A stretch of 64,000 nt of DNA from Candidatus Pacearchaeota archaeon (GTDB taxonomy: Archaea; Nanobdellota; Nanobdellia; Pacearchaeales; GW2011-AR1): NCBI GenBank assembly GCA_019659125.1, contig JAIFVX010000001.1, positions 438,097-502,096 of the forward strand, in the 5' to 3' direction. A program made the translations under genes and the position numbers. Below are positions 9,751-19,521 of the stretch, piece by piece. How positions within the stretch are numbered: the stretch's first letter is position 1; each line of letters opens with the position of its first letter. A model generated the notes under the pieces. It was not told where the DNA came from. It did no database searches and saw only the letters and a list, made by a program, of their open reading frames with translations.

Positions 9751-10325
9751 GGGGATACTCCAGCTTTAGTGCATGCATCGTAATAATACTCCAGAGTTTC
9801 CTGTTTTCCTTCGACACTAACTATACGCTTCTTAAAATCGGCATCCACTGGATTTTTTGTGTGGGGATTGATGTATATATGAGGAGATATAGACATAACT
9901 TGAAGTTTATCATCTCCTACAAGAAACAATGAATATTCTGGAGAGCTTGCATCAAGTTTAAGCGCAAGAGACGTTAGATGAAGGTATAAGCATCTTTGCC
10001 TTGAGATCCCTGAGCCTTTATCCATCTCCTGCAATGATTTGACAAATGACTCATACGAGCCGAGCTTATTCGAACTGGGCTGAGCAAATAATGTCTTGAG
10101 CAAAAGAAGTCCCTCTAAAACAGTCATTTGCCTGCCTTGAAAGGTGATGATCTGCAAAGGAAGAGCAAGTCCTTGAGATTCTCCCGAAGGAACTCCAAGA
10201 GCCTCAGGTCCTTGAGCGAGTTTAAGTAATCCTGAAAGAACAATGAAAAGTGCCATGATGATGACGATAATAATGATGACTGGCAATGCAGTGATGATTT
10301 TTCCTAATTGTCCTTTCTTTCTCAT
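9747..10325 (-). CDS. prepilin-like protein
   Basis: MRKKGQLGKIITALPVIIIIVIIMALFIVLSG. Confidence 0.7.
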   Translation of the reverse strand: MRKKGQLGKIITALPVIIIIVIIMALFIVLSGLLKLAQGPEALGVPSGESQGLALPLQIITFQGRQMTVLEGLLLLKTLFAQPSSNKLGSYESFVKSLQEMDKGSGISRQRCLYLHLTSLALKLDASSPEYSLFLVGDDKLQVMSISPHIYINPHTKNPVDADFKKRIVSVEGKQETLEYYYDACTKAGVSP

Positions 10326-10819
10326 GAAACTCTCCTGACTCGCTGTTTGCTTACAGTGAGAATAGTGTAACTTTTAGAGTTCGCACTCATTTCAGTAGTA
10401 ACGCACGAAGGATAATCTCCATTGGATTTTACACCTGCAATCCCGCAGAGTTGAAAATCTCCACCAGTGGAAAACAAAGGATTACCCGCACTTATGCAAT
10501 CGACGCTATTGACGCATACCTTAATGAGATTATATCGATCGGTAACAGACTTGCCTATAGTACATGAATCATAAAACCTTGTTGAGAAATCTGCTTCAGA
10601 AACATCCCGAATGCAATTTTGTATCTCTCGATTAAGAGAGACTGCATCACTCGATCGAAAATCTGAGGAATCTTCAAGAAACAAAGAGGTCCCAAAGACA
10701 ATTCCTCCTCCGATTAGGACAAACAGGAACAAATAAATAAAAATGCTTAACTGGTTCCCAAGCTGCCCTTTATCCATTTTTCTCCAGCCTAAACGATAGC
10801 ACAGTATTAGGAACTCCAA
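10322..10819 (-). CDS. prepilin-like protein
   Basis: MDKGQLGNQLSIFIYLFLFVLIGGGIVFG; true start probably the internal MDKGQ, downstream of the track start. Confidence 0.65.
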   Translation of the reverse strand: MEFLILCYRLGWRKMDKGQLGNQLSIFIYLFLFVLIGGGIVFGTSLFLEDSSDFRSSDAVSLNREIQNCIRDVSEADFSTRFYDSCTIGKSVTDRYNLIKVCVNSVDCISAGNPLFSTGGDFQLCGIAGVKSNGDYPSCVTTEMSANSKSYTILTVSKQRVRRVS

Positions 10820-11192
10820 ACTCTGTCTTTACACCTATGACCTTGACATCATTAAAATAACTAACGCAACTTTTTCCAGAGGGACTAAGCCTTGCACACA
10901 CCTCATTATTCTCATTGCTAAACACAAACAGATTTACCACATCAGAAACTCCATTTTTCTGAGCAATAGAAACTGCTTTACCCACATCGAGGTGAAACTC
11001 ATCACCAGGTTTTCCTTGGTCAATCAAGAGGGCAATCTGCTTTGTATAATAGTCTCCCCATAGTCCTGCACCATTCATCTGAAGATAGAGGAAAGCACTC
11101 ATGCCTGCGACAAACAACGCCACTAATATCAAATAAATGATATGGTCATGCAATATCTCTCCGATACTTCCGCGTCTATTGAGGTACTCCAA
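10770..11192 (-). CDS. prepilin-like protein
   Basis: MEYLNRRGSIGEILHDHIIYLILVALFVAGMSAFLYL. Confidence 0.65.
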   Translation of the reverse strand: MEYLNRRGSIGEILHDHIIYLILVALFVAGMSAFLYLQMNGAGLWGDYYTKQIALLIDQGKPGDEFHLDVGKAVSIAQKNGVSDVVNLFVFSNENNEVCARLSPSGKSCVSYFNDVKVIGVKTEFGVPNTVLSFRLEKNG

Positions 11193-11688
11193 TATAAACT
11201 CCTCCGCTCGTCTTAGAAATTTTGAGTTCTATCAAGTTTCTTGGGAACTGGATATAGTCAACGCCCTGATAAAGAGGAAGATCTAAACCTTTAGGGCTCA
11301 TCCCGTCAGACACAACGGCTTTTACACTAAGGGTAGCTACATCAAACTTCCTGCAAAATCCTTTTGTCTGGCAGCTATCCTTGGTGTTGGAAGGACAGAT
11401 GCAGAGGCAGCTGCTAAGAAAGCACACATCAGGTTTTGCAGGGTCCTGATTACTCCATCCCTTGAGATACCACTCATTCACACCTCGTATACTAAATCGT
11501 GCTTCCTGACCAGCCTCAAGGGCATTTATTTTTCCTTCAAGGATGTTGATGGTTGCCTTTGCACTTTCAGATTCTTGATTGGAAGTGAAATGGAAAATTC
11601 CCATGCCGACCGCTCCAAGGATGAGCGCAATTCCCAAGACAGCGATGATTGCTTCTAGAGTGTTTTGAGGCAGAATTCCTTTTCTCAT
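11176..11688 (-). CDS. prepilin-like protein
   Basis: MRKGILPQNTLEAIIAVLGIALILGAVGMGIF; Cys-rich central segment. Confidence 0.65.
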   Translation of the reverse strand: MRKGILPQNTLEAIIAVLGIALILGAVGMGIFHFTSNQESESAKATINILEGKINALEAGQEARFSIRGVNEWYLKGWSNQDPAKPDVCFLSSCLCICPSNTKDSCQTKGFCRKFDVATLSVKAVVSDGMSPKGLDLPLYQGVDYIQFPRNLIELKISKTSGGVYIGVPQ

Positions 11689-12740
11689 GGACTTCCCTCA
11701 ATCTCTGCACATAATCCATTAATGTCCTTGAAAGAATACGGCAATGCTTCAACGAGAGAACATCCTTGCTCTCCAGAATCCTTATCGCGCGTATCAACCT
11801 TCCCGCAATACCCTGCGGCAACCTGCTGCCCCTGGTACGCATTGAACGCCGAGTTTGCAGCTACGGCTCCTCCGACAACAGCGGTAACGACTAATCCTGC
11901 AGGAGTGAGAAGCAATGCCTTCGCCAAAGGGGCTCCAACATAGGGTAGGCTGAAGACTGCCCCTGAAACAACCACTGCATCAGTTCCTACATTCGCCAAT
12001 GCGCTGCCAATGGAAGTCGATTTTATCTGCATAAAAACTAATGCAAGTTCATCTCCGCTTCCTGCGACATTGCCGATCTCCTTAGGTTTTTTCTTCTGAA
12101 GCTCGTTGAGCGCGTTCTCAACTTTTTCCTTGGACGCAAGAGGATAGGACTCAAGGCCAATGGCCTGCATATAGGTCTGGCTTTTTCCAGGAACTTGATG
12201 ACTTGCCAGGTATCCTTGAATATCCACTTTATCAGAGACTGCTTTTAAGAAATCTTGATTCATATTTCTATCGATAGCCACTCTTGAGCAGATAACGCAC
12301 ACAGGCTCTGTAGGCTTAAAGCCCCGTGACGTAGCATAACTTCCAAAAATATCAAGCTTTCCCTCACCCATCATACTCCAACAGTCATAGAGTGCCTGGG
12401 CACTGACCTCAGAAACTGTTACAGCAGCCTTTGTAGAATCTTTATCAAGGACTATGGTAGCCACATCTTTCTCACCAGTAAATTGCGGACATGTTCCAGA
12501 AGCCCGATCGCTCAAACATATTTTTTTTGTTGTGCATTTCAAAGGAATAAGACTACTCGCAGATCCTGGAGTAGTGGCTCTGCTCAAGACTGAAAGCTTG
12601 CAAAGTTCTTCATCAGAATAGGTGTTAAGATCAAGTTTTGTGAAAAGAAAGGCTAAAATGATGATGAATCCTGCGATCCCGAACAGTAAAGGGAACAATA
12701 CGCCTGATGAAACCTCTCCTTTCTTTTTCATGCAGAACAT
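11685..12740 (-). CDS. large prepilin-like secreted/anchored protein
   Basis: MKKKGEVSSGVLFPLLFGIAGFIIILAFLF plus an internal hydrophobic Ala/Gly-rich region. Confidence 0.65.
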   Translation of the reverse strand: MFCMKKKGEVSSGVLFPLLFGIAGFIIILAFLFTKLDLNTYSDEELCKLSVLSRATTPGSASSLIPLKCTTKKICLSDRASGTCPQFTGEKDVATIVLDKDSTKAAVTVSEVSAQALYDCWSMMGEGKLDIFGSYATSRGFKPTEPVCVICSRVAIDRNMNQDFLKAVSDKVDIQGYLASHQVPGKSQTYMQAIGLESYPLASKEKVENALNELQKKKPKEIGNVAGSGDELALVFMQIKSTSIGSALANVGTDAVVVSGAVFSLPYVGAPLAKALLLTPAGLVVTAVVGGAVAANSAFNAYQGQQVAAGYCGKVDTRDKDSGEQGCSLVEALPYSFKDINGLCAEIEGSP

Positions 12741-12762
12741 ACGAAAGAGCTCTTTATAACAA

Positions 12763-12876
12763 TTACGTCGTTAGCTTTTTGATAAGGAAGAAGACTGCCG
12801 CAAACACAAGAAGGGCAAAGATAATCCAGAGAAGAGTGCTCATGGTGAAGTCAGACTCTACATTTTCCCCTTCCAT
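12763..12876 (-). CDS. small single-TM protein (37 aa), not in the ORF track
   Basis: MEGENVESDFTMSTLLWIIFALLVFAAVFFLIKKLTT; start overlaps the stop of the upstream gene (TAATG). Confidence 0.5.
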   Translation of the reverse strand: MEGENVESDFTMSTLLWIIFALLVFAAVFFLIKKLTT

Positions 12877-13667
12877 TAGGTGCACACCGTACTAGCAGAG
12901 ACAGGCTTAGAAAGATCTACAATAATATCACTTCCGATTCTTCTAGTGCAGAAGTAATCCTGCTTAGGAGTAATCTCTTTCCCTTTTATCTCCTTATATG
13001 AGATTCTAACAGGAACCGCAAACACCGCATCCCTCCAGTTTCCCACAGGATCTCCATATTGTCGTATGACTGTAGGATTAGTAACCAAAGACACGTCATG
13101 ATTAACATTATCTCCATCATAAAGTTTTCCATCAAAAGCAAAATTGTAAAACAAAGTATTTTTGTCAGAAAGCTTCTGCATGAAAGAGATATACGCTATC
13201 CCCATTTTTCCATTAGGGTCTGAAGCATTATAAAAATAGGTTACTTGAAGTGGAACGCTTTCATGCCATGGGATAAGAGTTCTTCTAATGCCTCGCTTGG
13301 CATAGACATCCTTGTAAGCAGAATAGAAAGGACTTCCCTCCCACCCATAATAATACTCAACGAAGTCAGTGTGTGCGTCGCCCCAGTAGACTTGCTTGTC
13401 ACCTACAACAACTTGCCAATTCTTAGGTTCACGAAAATCACGCCACTGAGATCCATCATAATATTGCACATTATCAGAGTCTATCTGATACCTAACTACC
13501 TGGAGGCTCGTAACGGGAGACTGATTATTGTCAAATCCAGGAAGAAGATTCTTGAACCAGTCAGGAAGCCCCACTTTGAAAAGAGAAGCAGCGGCGATAC
13601 CAAAAACAACTAATGCAATAATGCCAAAAATAAGAACTGGCGTTGCAACATCTCCCTTTTTCCTCAT
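12876..13667 (-). CDS. prepilin-like protein, paralogue of the 13848-14615 product
   Basis: MRKKGDVATPVLIFGIIALVVFGIAAA; VRYQIDSDNVQYYDGSQWRDF repeated in the neighbour. Confidence 0.7.
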   Translation of the reverse strand: MRKKGDVATPVLIFGIIALVVFGIAAASLFKVGLPDWFKNLLPGFDNNQSPVTSLQVVRYQIDSDNVQYYDGSQWRDFREPKNWQVVVGDKQVYWGDAHTDFVEYYYGWEGSPFYSAYKDVYAKRGIRRTLIPWHESVPLQVTYFYNASDPNGKMGIAYISFMQKLSDKNTLFYNFAFDGKLYDGDNVNHDVSLVTNPTVIRQYGDPVGNWRDAVFAVPVRISYKEIKGKEITPKQDYFCTRRIGSDIIVDLSKPVSASTVCT

Positions 13668-13816
13668 GATCCAAACCTGAACAGATCCTTGAGATACTGC
13701 AGGGCCCCTCCGCCTTTATCAGCCAATATAGCATAAACAAAGAATACGATGACTGCAGCCACCAATGCAATCATCCAGGGAATGAGCGTGTCCCATGCAA
13801 CCTCTCCTCGTTTCAT
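13664..13816 (-). CDS. small prepilin-like protein (50 aa)
   Basis: Internal start MKRGEVAWDTLIPWMIALVAAVIVFFVYAILADKGGGALQYLKDLFRFGS, preferred over the track start at 13960 that overlaps the upstream gene. Confidence 0.6.
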   Translation of the reverse strand: MKRGEVAWDTLIPWMIALVAAVIVFFVYAILADKGGGALQYLKDLFRFGS

Positions 13817-13847
13817 GATAGGGGGAAGAAATTCTAGATTATTAAAT

Positions 13848-14615
13848 TTATCCTGAGCAGGCGTAACTTGAGCTAACAGGTTTAGAAAGGTCTGCAACCA
13901 AGGTATTTCCTTCCTTCGAAGCGCAGAAGTAAGAGTCATCATGCAGTGTGCCTGCAGCATCTCTGTATCTGATTCGTACGGGAATCTTCAAGACATCATC
14001 TCTCCAGTGTAGAATAACATCCTTTATCTGCTCTGCATTGGAAGCGGTAGCTGGCTCTACTTTTGATGTCGCGTAATTCCACTGATACAAGGTATTATCT
14101 GCTGCCAGATGATAAAGCCCTCCCGAAAGCAATGAGAAGGAAATGTATCCTCTACCGAATTTAAGCTCGGTATTAGGATCTTTACTCAATGATTGTATCT
14201 TTATAGGGGGAGTTGCGGAACTTAACGTCAATCGCCTCATATTTTGCTGGGCATACAATTCACGATAGATAGGAGAATAAAGGTTCACCTGCCATGTATA
14301 GTAGTACTTCCACAAATCATCAAAAACTTCCTGCCCTACAACTTCCTTATCGCCACGAGGTATAGGGGCGTTGTCAGTTATGGAAAGTTCCATCCACGTC
14401 TTACCATCATAATATTGTACCGTGTTATCTGATATAGAGTATCGTACGGTGCTGGGGGTTGCAGAGCTTCCTCCCGTAAATCCAAGGTTGAAGATGTTGC
14501 TTGATAATCCAAAAATGACGAGAACGGCAACAACCACGATAATAACCCCTGCAATGATATACCTCGTGTCAATGCCTTTTTTCTTTACTATCGCCTTGAT
14601 ATCTTTCTTTGCCAT
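13848..14615 (-). CDS. prepilin-like protein, paralogue of the 12876-13667 product
   Basis: MAKKDIKAIVKKKGIDTRYIIAGVIIVVVAVLVIFG; VRYSISDNTVQYYDGKTWMEL. Confidence 0.65.
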   Translation of the reverse strand: MAKKDIKAIVKKKGIDTRYIIAGVIIVVVAVLVIFGLSSNIFNLGFTGGSSATPSTVRYSISDNTVQYYDGKTWMELSITDNAPIPRGDKEVVGQEVFDDLWKYYYTWQVNLYSPIYRELYAQQNMRRLTLSSATPPIKIQSLSKDPNTELKFGRGYISFSLLSGGLYHLAADNTLYQWNYATSKVEPATASNAEQIKDVILHWRDDVLKIPVRIRYRDAAGTLHDDSYFCASKEGNTLVADLSKPVSSSYACSG

Positions 14616-14695
14616 AGCCCTCCTCTTAAATAATAGGGATTATTAAATCTACCGACCGAGCAATTTATAATCTGCATCCCCTTCAGAAAGTAAAG

Positions 14696-16822
14696 ATGGT
14701 GACGACAAAGGAAATTCTGGACAAGTATAGCAGAAAACTCGAATCTCAGATCATTCAGGAGCCTCAATCAGGAGACTATCTTCAGTTCAAGCGAGACATG
14801 ATTCCAGAACTGTCAAGGTACGAGCGTTGGGCACGATCCTTGGGCACAATTATTAGCTTACGAGTCGCTGAAAAGGATAGGATAAAGATGCAGAGGCAGC
14901 TTGACGCAGCACATGTTGCTGTAAGTGCAAGTCAAGCATTAACGCTTGCTGCTTTGTCTATGCTATTCATATTCTTTGCGACCATGTTGACGGCAGTAGC
15001 AGTATATCTCATTAATGGCTCGATACAGATATTGTTTGTATTTCTAGGGCTGATAACGAGTATGTTTGTTTTTTATTACACCTATAGTATGCCTCAAAGG
15101 CTTGCTAATGCCTGGAGATTGAAAGCGTCAGCAGAGATGGTTCCTGCAATCCTTTATATGGTAGTCTACATGAAGCACACCTCCAATCTTGAGCGGGCAG
15201 TGGAGTTCGCAGCCCAGCATCTTGAAGGTCCTCTTGCTCTCGACTTCAAGAAAATATTTTACGATGTTGAGATCGGAAAGTTCTTTACTATCAAGCAATC
15301 AATTGATACCTATCTTGAAAGCTGGCAGGATTACGCTCCTGAATTTATTGAGGCGTTTCATCTCATAGAGTCTTCGTTATACGAACCCCAGGAAGCGCGA
15401 AGAGTCCAGATCCTTGAAAAATCCCTGCAGATTATCCTCGATGGTGTCTATGAAAAAATGCTGAAATATTCACGGGAGATTAGAAGTCCCCTAACGAATG
15501 TCTACATGCTTGGGATAATACTGCCAACGCTAGGCCTTGCACTCCTTCCTCTTGCCTCTACGCTTCTAGGAAGCGTTATCAGATGGCAGCATGTCTTCAT
15601 TATCTTTAACGTTATTATCCCCTTCTTTGTCTTCTACCTCGTTTCCGAGGTGCTTCTTAAGAGACCTGGAGGGTATGGGGAGTCATCGATCCTCGAATTG
15701 AATCCAGACTATCATCTCTATAAGTCAAAAGCCCCCTTCGTCGCAGCGGCGATCGTTGCAATTCCATTCCTCATCATCGGATTATCACCTTTCCTCTTCC
15801 AGATATCTTCGGTAACAACCGCACTAGGAATAAAAAATGACTATGCGCTAGGAGAGCTTGGCATTCCATTCTTCCAGGACATTAAGCTTTTTGATTTCAA
15901 AAAACTTGCGGATGGGACAACCGTAGGCCCTTTCAGCCCTATTGGAGTAATGTTAAGTTTCTTTATACCTCTGGCATTGGCGCTCTTCTTTTCTCAATCG
16001 TATAAGGGTAAGACACGTCAGCTCATGAAAGCTCGGGAGAAAACAAAAACTCTTGAGGAAGAATTTACTAATTCATTGTTCCAATTCGGTAACAGGCTTG
16101 CAGATGGAACTCCTGCAGAGATTGTATTCTCCCGGGTAGCTGAATCAACCCAAGGCCAGGCCACGCACGATTTCTTTCTTATAACGAGCCAGAATGTCCA
16201 GCAGGGAGGCATGTCACTTGAGCAGGCAATCTTTGATAAAAAACGAGGCTCGATAACCTACTATCCCTCAGCACTGATTGCCACATCAATGCGAATCCTT
16301 ATAGAATCGGTTAACAAGGGTCTGCAAGTAGCAGCTCGCTCACTGATGTCAATCTCCGATTACGTAAAGAACATAAACAAGATTAATCAGCGTCTGAAAG
16401 ATTTGCTTGCAGAGGTTATCTCCGACATGAAGTCAAACATGACCTTCCTCGCCCCATTGCTTGCAGGTATTGTCGTCGGTCTTTCAGTCATGATTACCAC
16501 CATTCTCGAGAAGTTAGAAACCATTCAGCCAGCCGGAGACGCAACTCTTGGAGGGCTTGGAAGCCTCGTTCAGCTCTTTAATGTAAGTGAGATGATCCCC
16601 CCCTATTTCTTGCAAGCAATCATCGGCATTTATTTGATAGAGATCATATTCATCCTTACGATTGCTCTCGTCACCGTAGATGCAGGAAAAGATACCTTGA
16701 AAGAAAAATATGAAGTTGCACAATACCTTAAAACAGGCATCTCGTTATATGTTATCACTGCATTCATATCCACGCTAGCATTAACAGCCCTTGCAGTTAT
16801 TGTCCTTCCCAGTCTTACATAG
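14696..16822 (+). CDS. type II/IV secretion system F-domain membrane protein (FlaJ/TadC-like, two T2SSF-like halves)
   Basis: 708 aa, polytopic; PAILYMVVYMKHTSNLERAVEFAAQHLEGPLALDFKKIFYDVEIGKF and a second cytoplasmic repeat FGNRLADGTPAEIVFSRVAE...GGMSLEQAI. Confidence 0.85.
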   Translation: MVTTKEILDKYSRKLESQIIQEPQSGDYLQFKRDMIPELSRYERWARSLGTIISLRVAEKDRIKMQRQLDAAHVAVSASQALTLAALSMLFIFFATMLTAVAVYLINGSIQILFVFLGLITSMFVFYYTYSMPQRLANAWRLKASAEMVPAILYMVVYMKHTSNLERAVEFAAQHLEGPLALDFKKIFYDVEIGKFFTIKQSIDTYLESWQDYAPEFIEAFHLIESSLYEPQEARRVQILEKSLQIILDGVYEKMLKYSREIRSPLTNVYMLGIILPTLGLALLPLASTLLGSVIRWQHVFIIFNVIIPFFVFYLVSEVLLKRPGGYGESSILELNPDYHLYKSKAPFVAAAIVAIPFLIIGLSPFLFQISSVTTALGIKNDYALGELGIPFFQDIKLFDFKKLADGTTVGPFSPIGVMLSFFIPLALALFFSQSYKGKTRQLMKAREKTKTLEEEFTNSLFQFGNRLADGTPAEIVFSRVAESTQGQATHDFFLITSQNVQQGGMSLEQAIFDKKRGSITYYPSALIATSMRILIESVNKGLQVAARSLMSISDYVKNINKINQRLKDLLAEVISDMKSNMTFLAPLLAGIVVGLSVMITTILEKLETIQPAGDATLGGLGSLVQLFNVSEMIPPYFLQAIIGIYLIEIIFILTIALVTVDAGKDTLKEKYEVAQYLKTGISLYVITAFISTLALTALAVIVLPSLT

Positions 16823-16852
16823 ATTTATAATTATCAAATAACTAAAATTGCA

Positions 16853-17221
16853 ATGGGATGGAAAGACTGGCCATATTGGCTTAAAGGAGGAGTCATATCT
16901 TCACTCATTTCAATCATTATCATTTTCTTATATTTTCGTGGAGCTCCCTGGAGTGCTACTCTTACAGGTATTAGTTTTCTTGTGCTTCTATTTCCCCTTA
17001 TTTTGACATTCATTCTTCTTAATCCCGAATGCAATAGGGTTACATGCTATACAGGTCCTGGTGGAGGTCAATGTATTCGCCAAGCATACTGCGAGTCGTT
17101 GGGCTCAGGACAATTCTCTTCCCATTTGATAGTGCCTGTAATTATTGCACTTGGAATCTATCTTCTTATAGGAATTTTTTTGGGTTGGTTGTACGGAAAA
17201 ATGAAAAAACCTAGAAATTAA
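16853..17221 (+). CDS. small membrane protein
   Basis: Several TM segments with a Cys-containing loop NPECNRVTCYTGPGGGQCIRQAYC. Confidence 0.5.
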   Translation: MGWKDWPYWLKGGVISSLISIIIIFLYFRGAPWSATLTGISFLVLLFPLILTFILLNPECNRVTCYTGPGGGQCIRQAYCESLGSGQFSSHLIVPVIIALGIYLLIGIFLGWLYGKMKKPRN

Positions 17222-19484
17222 TAGCGGTTTCGTAAAGCCATTTCTTCCAGGCAGGAAAGACACGTTCGCTTAAAGGAAGCCCGGTAGCCTGCACAGCCTC
17301 ATCGCTAATTCTATGGAATGCTGCATTTGATAGTGCGTTAAATTTCGCTTCCAAAATCTGAGGCTTGTTCAATCTCTGCGCAGCATCAACAATTTCCTGT
17401 TTTACCCTGCCCCGTAAGAGGATATTATCATATACTGCATCCCAATTACCAGCCCATCCTTTTACTCGGGAAGCGATACTCTTTATGATTTCAGATTCTC
17501 CGTTCATTAATTCCTGTGTAGGCTCAAGCTCGTCCTTCTCAACATTATACCGCAACAAATCGACAAATCCTACTTCATCGAGAGGATCTTTGCTCCATTG
17601 CTTTCTTACTTCAGTGACTCCCACCACTCTTTTCACTGAGTGCAATCCATCAGGACTCTTGACAGGATTCGCAACAATAATAATATCAGTCGCCTTAAAG
17701 CTCGTTGGAGGAACATCAAGATCATTAACAACTCTATCAAAGACTCCATAGGGAGAATCTCCGTGGATTGTACCTGCAACCACATTTGCCAACGCTCCTA
17801 CTCTCATAGCTTCATACAATGCTTTTGCCTCAGAGCTTCTTACCTCTCCAACAATAAGCGCAGAATCTCCCAATCGCAAGCTTGTCCTGATGCCTTCACT
17901 TGCTTCAATTTCAGTCGTGCCGCTGGCGAGAGCACTTCGCACTTTCATCCTTAAAATGTCATATCCAATTGCTCGCAAAGAATCAACGGGAAGTTCTAGA
18001 GTATCCTCAACTACAATGACTCGACAGTTGGGCATGATTTCAAGCAGCAAGCTTCCAAGAAGAGAGGTCTTACCGGCGCTTCGAGTTCCCGCAACGAGCA
18101 ATGTTCGTGATCCATCGATTAAGAAGCTTAATAATCCTGCACTAAATGAGTTAATCATCTTGTTCTTTATGAATAATGGCAAGGTCCATGGCTGGTCTCT
18201 GTGTCTTCTAAATGCATAGGCTAGCCCTGAAGGAGACAACGGTTCCTTTATTGCAGCAACTCTAGCACGTGCTCCTCCAAACACCAAGTCCGTATCTAAA
18301 ACTGGATTTGCCTCATCTAAAGGGCGTCCAGATTGCAATCGAAGTTTAGCAGCCCACGATTCCGCATCCTCAAAGCTTGGAAGAATATTCGTAATACACT
18401 CATCATATTTTTCATGCCTGACAAACACCGTATTCTGTGAGATAGGTGCATTCAAGACAACATCTTGCAAATGAGTATCTGCCAATAATACTTCTATTAA
18501 CCCAAAGCCGATCGTATGCCTTACAAGGATCTCTGAAAGGTCGCTGATCTCTCGGTATGTCAAACTAATACCTCTGCTTCGGGCTAACTCACCCAATAAA
18601 TCCCGTGCAACATTGAAGAATACCTGCCGTGTCCGTTCAGGATCGGTAAATTCTTCAGCCTTTGGTCTGTGCTCCGTCAGCACATTACGAGCAAGGTTCA
18701 AGAGAATATGATGCTCTTCCTTCAAAGCATATTCAGGAGGCATGATGTGATAAAAATACTTGGAATCATTCGGCCGTTTCAAGATCGTGACTACAATGTC
18801 CCCTTGCTTGCCTTCAATAGTATATTGATCTATAAGCTCCCCATCTGCAGGAAGCTGTGCGACCAGTCTTGTAAAGGTAAAATTAGGAAGAATGTCTGGC
18901 CTAAAAACTTTCTGATAAATCTCCCTGCTTCCCAGAGCATACTCTCCCAAATCACTCATAATTGCCTTGATGAATTTTGTGCTTTCAAGCATCCCAAGAA
19001 ATCTTTCCAAAAACCGTATATAGCCGGCAAGCGCAGACTTTCGCAATGCATTTCCAGAAACAAGTTGCTCTCGCAATCCCTTGATCCTATTTCCCATCTC
19101 AACATAGCATCTGACAGGGTCCTGCTTCAGCAGTGAAAGCAAATAACTGAGGTCCTCATACACCTGCGACGTCTCTCCAAAAATACTAAGTTTCTCAGGA
19201 GAAAGGATTGCCTCCTGTTTAGTCATATAGTTATAAAGGCGTGCAAGTTCTGACAAAAGTAAGATCTGGTCTGAAGAATAATTGTAATTTCTCTGCTGCA
19301 CAAACACAACTCGTGAGACTTCAGGATTCTCCCCCAAGTTATCAAGAGTCCTCTCCATTACCATAGGATTGTCGGCAAGTGATGGCACAAACGGAGCAGT
19401 AAGATAATTGACATACATCACATCCTCTCCCTGCTTCCGCTCCACCTCGATCGAGTACACCGGACTCCCCTCTTTAAAGATCAT
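17211..19484 (-). CDS. type II/IV secretion system ATPase (TadA/FlaI/VirB11 family)
   Basis: Walker A LLVAGTRSAGKTSLLGSLLLEI, VIVVEDTLELPV, SALIVGEVRSSEAKALYEAMRVGALANVVAGTIHGDSPYGVFDRVVNDL. Confidence 0.95.
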   Translation of the reverse strand: MIFKEGSPVYSIEVERKQGEDVMYVNYLTAPFVPSLADNPMVMERTLDNLGENPEVSRVVFVQQRNYNYSSDQILLLSELARLYNYMTKQEAILSPEKLSIFGETSQVYEDLSYLLSLLKQDPVRCYVEMGNRIKGLREQLVSGNALRKSALAGYIRFLERFLGMLESTKFIKAIMSDLGEYALGSREIYQKVFRPDILPNFTFTRLVAQLPADGELIDQYTIEGKQGDIVVTILKRPNDSKYFYHIMPPEYALKEEHHILLNLARNVLTEHRPKAEEFTDPERTRQVFFNVARDLLGELARSRGISLTYREISDLSEILVRHTIGFGLIEVLLADTHLQDVVLNAPISQNTVFVRHEKYDECITNILPSFEDAESWAAKLRLQSGRPLDEANPVLDTDLVFGGARARVAAIKEPLSPSGLAYAFRRHRDQPWTLPLFIKNKMINSFSAGLLSFLIDGSRTLLVAGTRSAGKTSLLGSLLLEIMPNCRVIVVEDTLELPVDSLRAIGYDILRMKVRSALASGTTEIEASEGIRTSLRLGDSALIVGEVRSSEAKALYEAMRVGALANVVAGTIHGDSPYGVFDRVVNDLDVPPTSFKATDIIIVANPVKSPDGLHSVKRVVGVTEVRKQWSKDPLDEVGFVDLLRYNVEKDELEPTQELMNGESEIIKSIASRVKGWAGNWDAVYDNILLRGRVKQEIVDAAQRLNKPQILEAKFNALSNAAFHRISDEAVQATGLPLSERVFPAWKKWLYETAINF

Positions 19485-19521
19485 CCATTCTCATAAAGGC
19501 TCAAGATTATATAGATTTCGC

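Noticed and set aside
11567-11943. Alternative ORFs 11567..11842 (-) and 11665..11943 (+)
   Set aside because: Overlap better-supported pilin-like CDSs with clear signal sequences
17640-19136. Plus-strand ORFs opposite the secretion ATPase
   Set aside because: Antisense to a motif-complete ATPase gene; no recognisable domains
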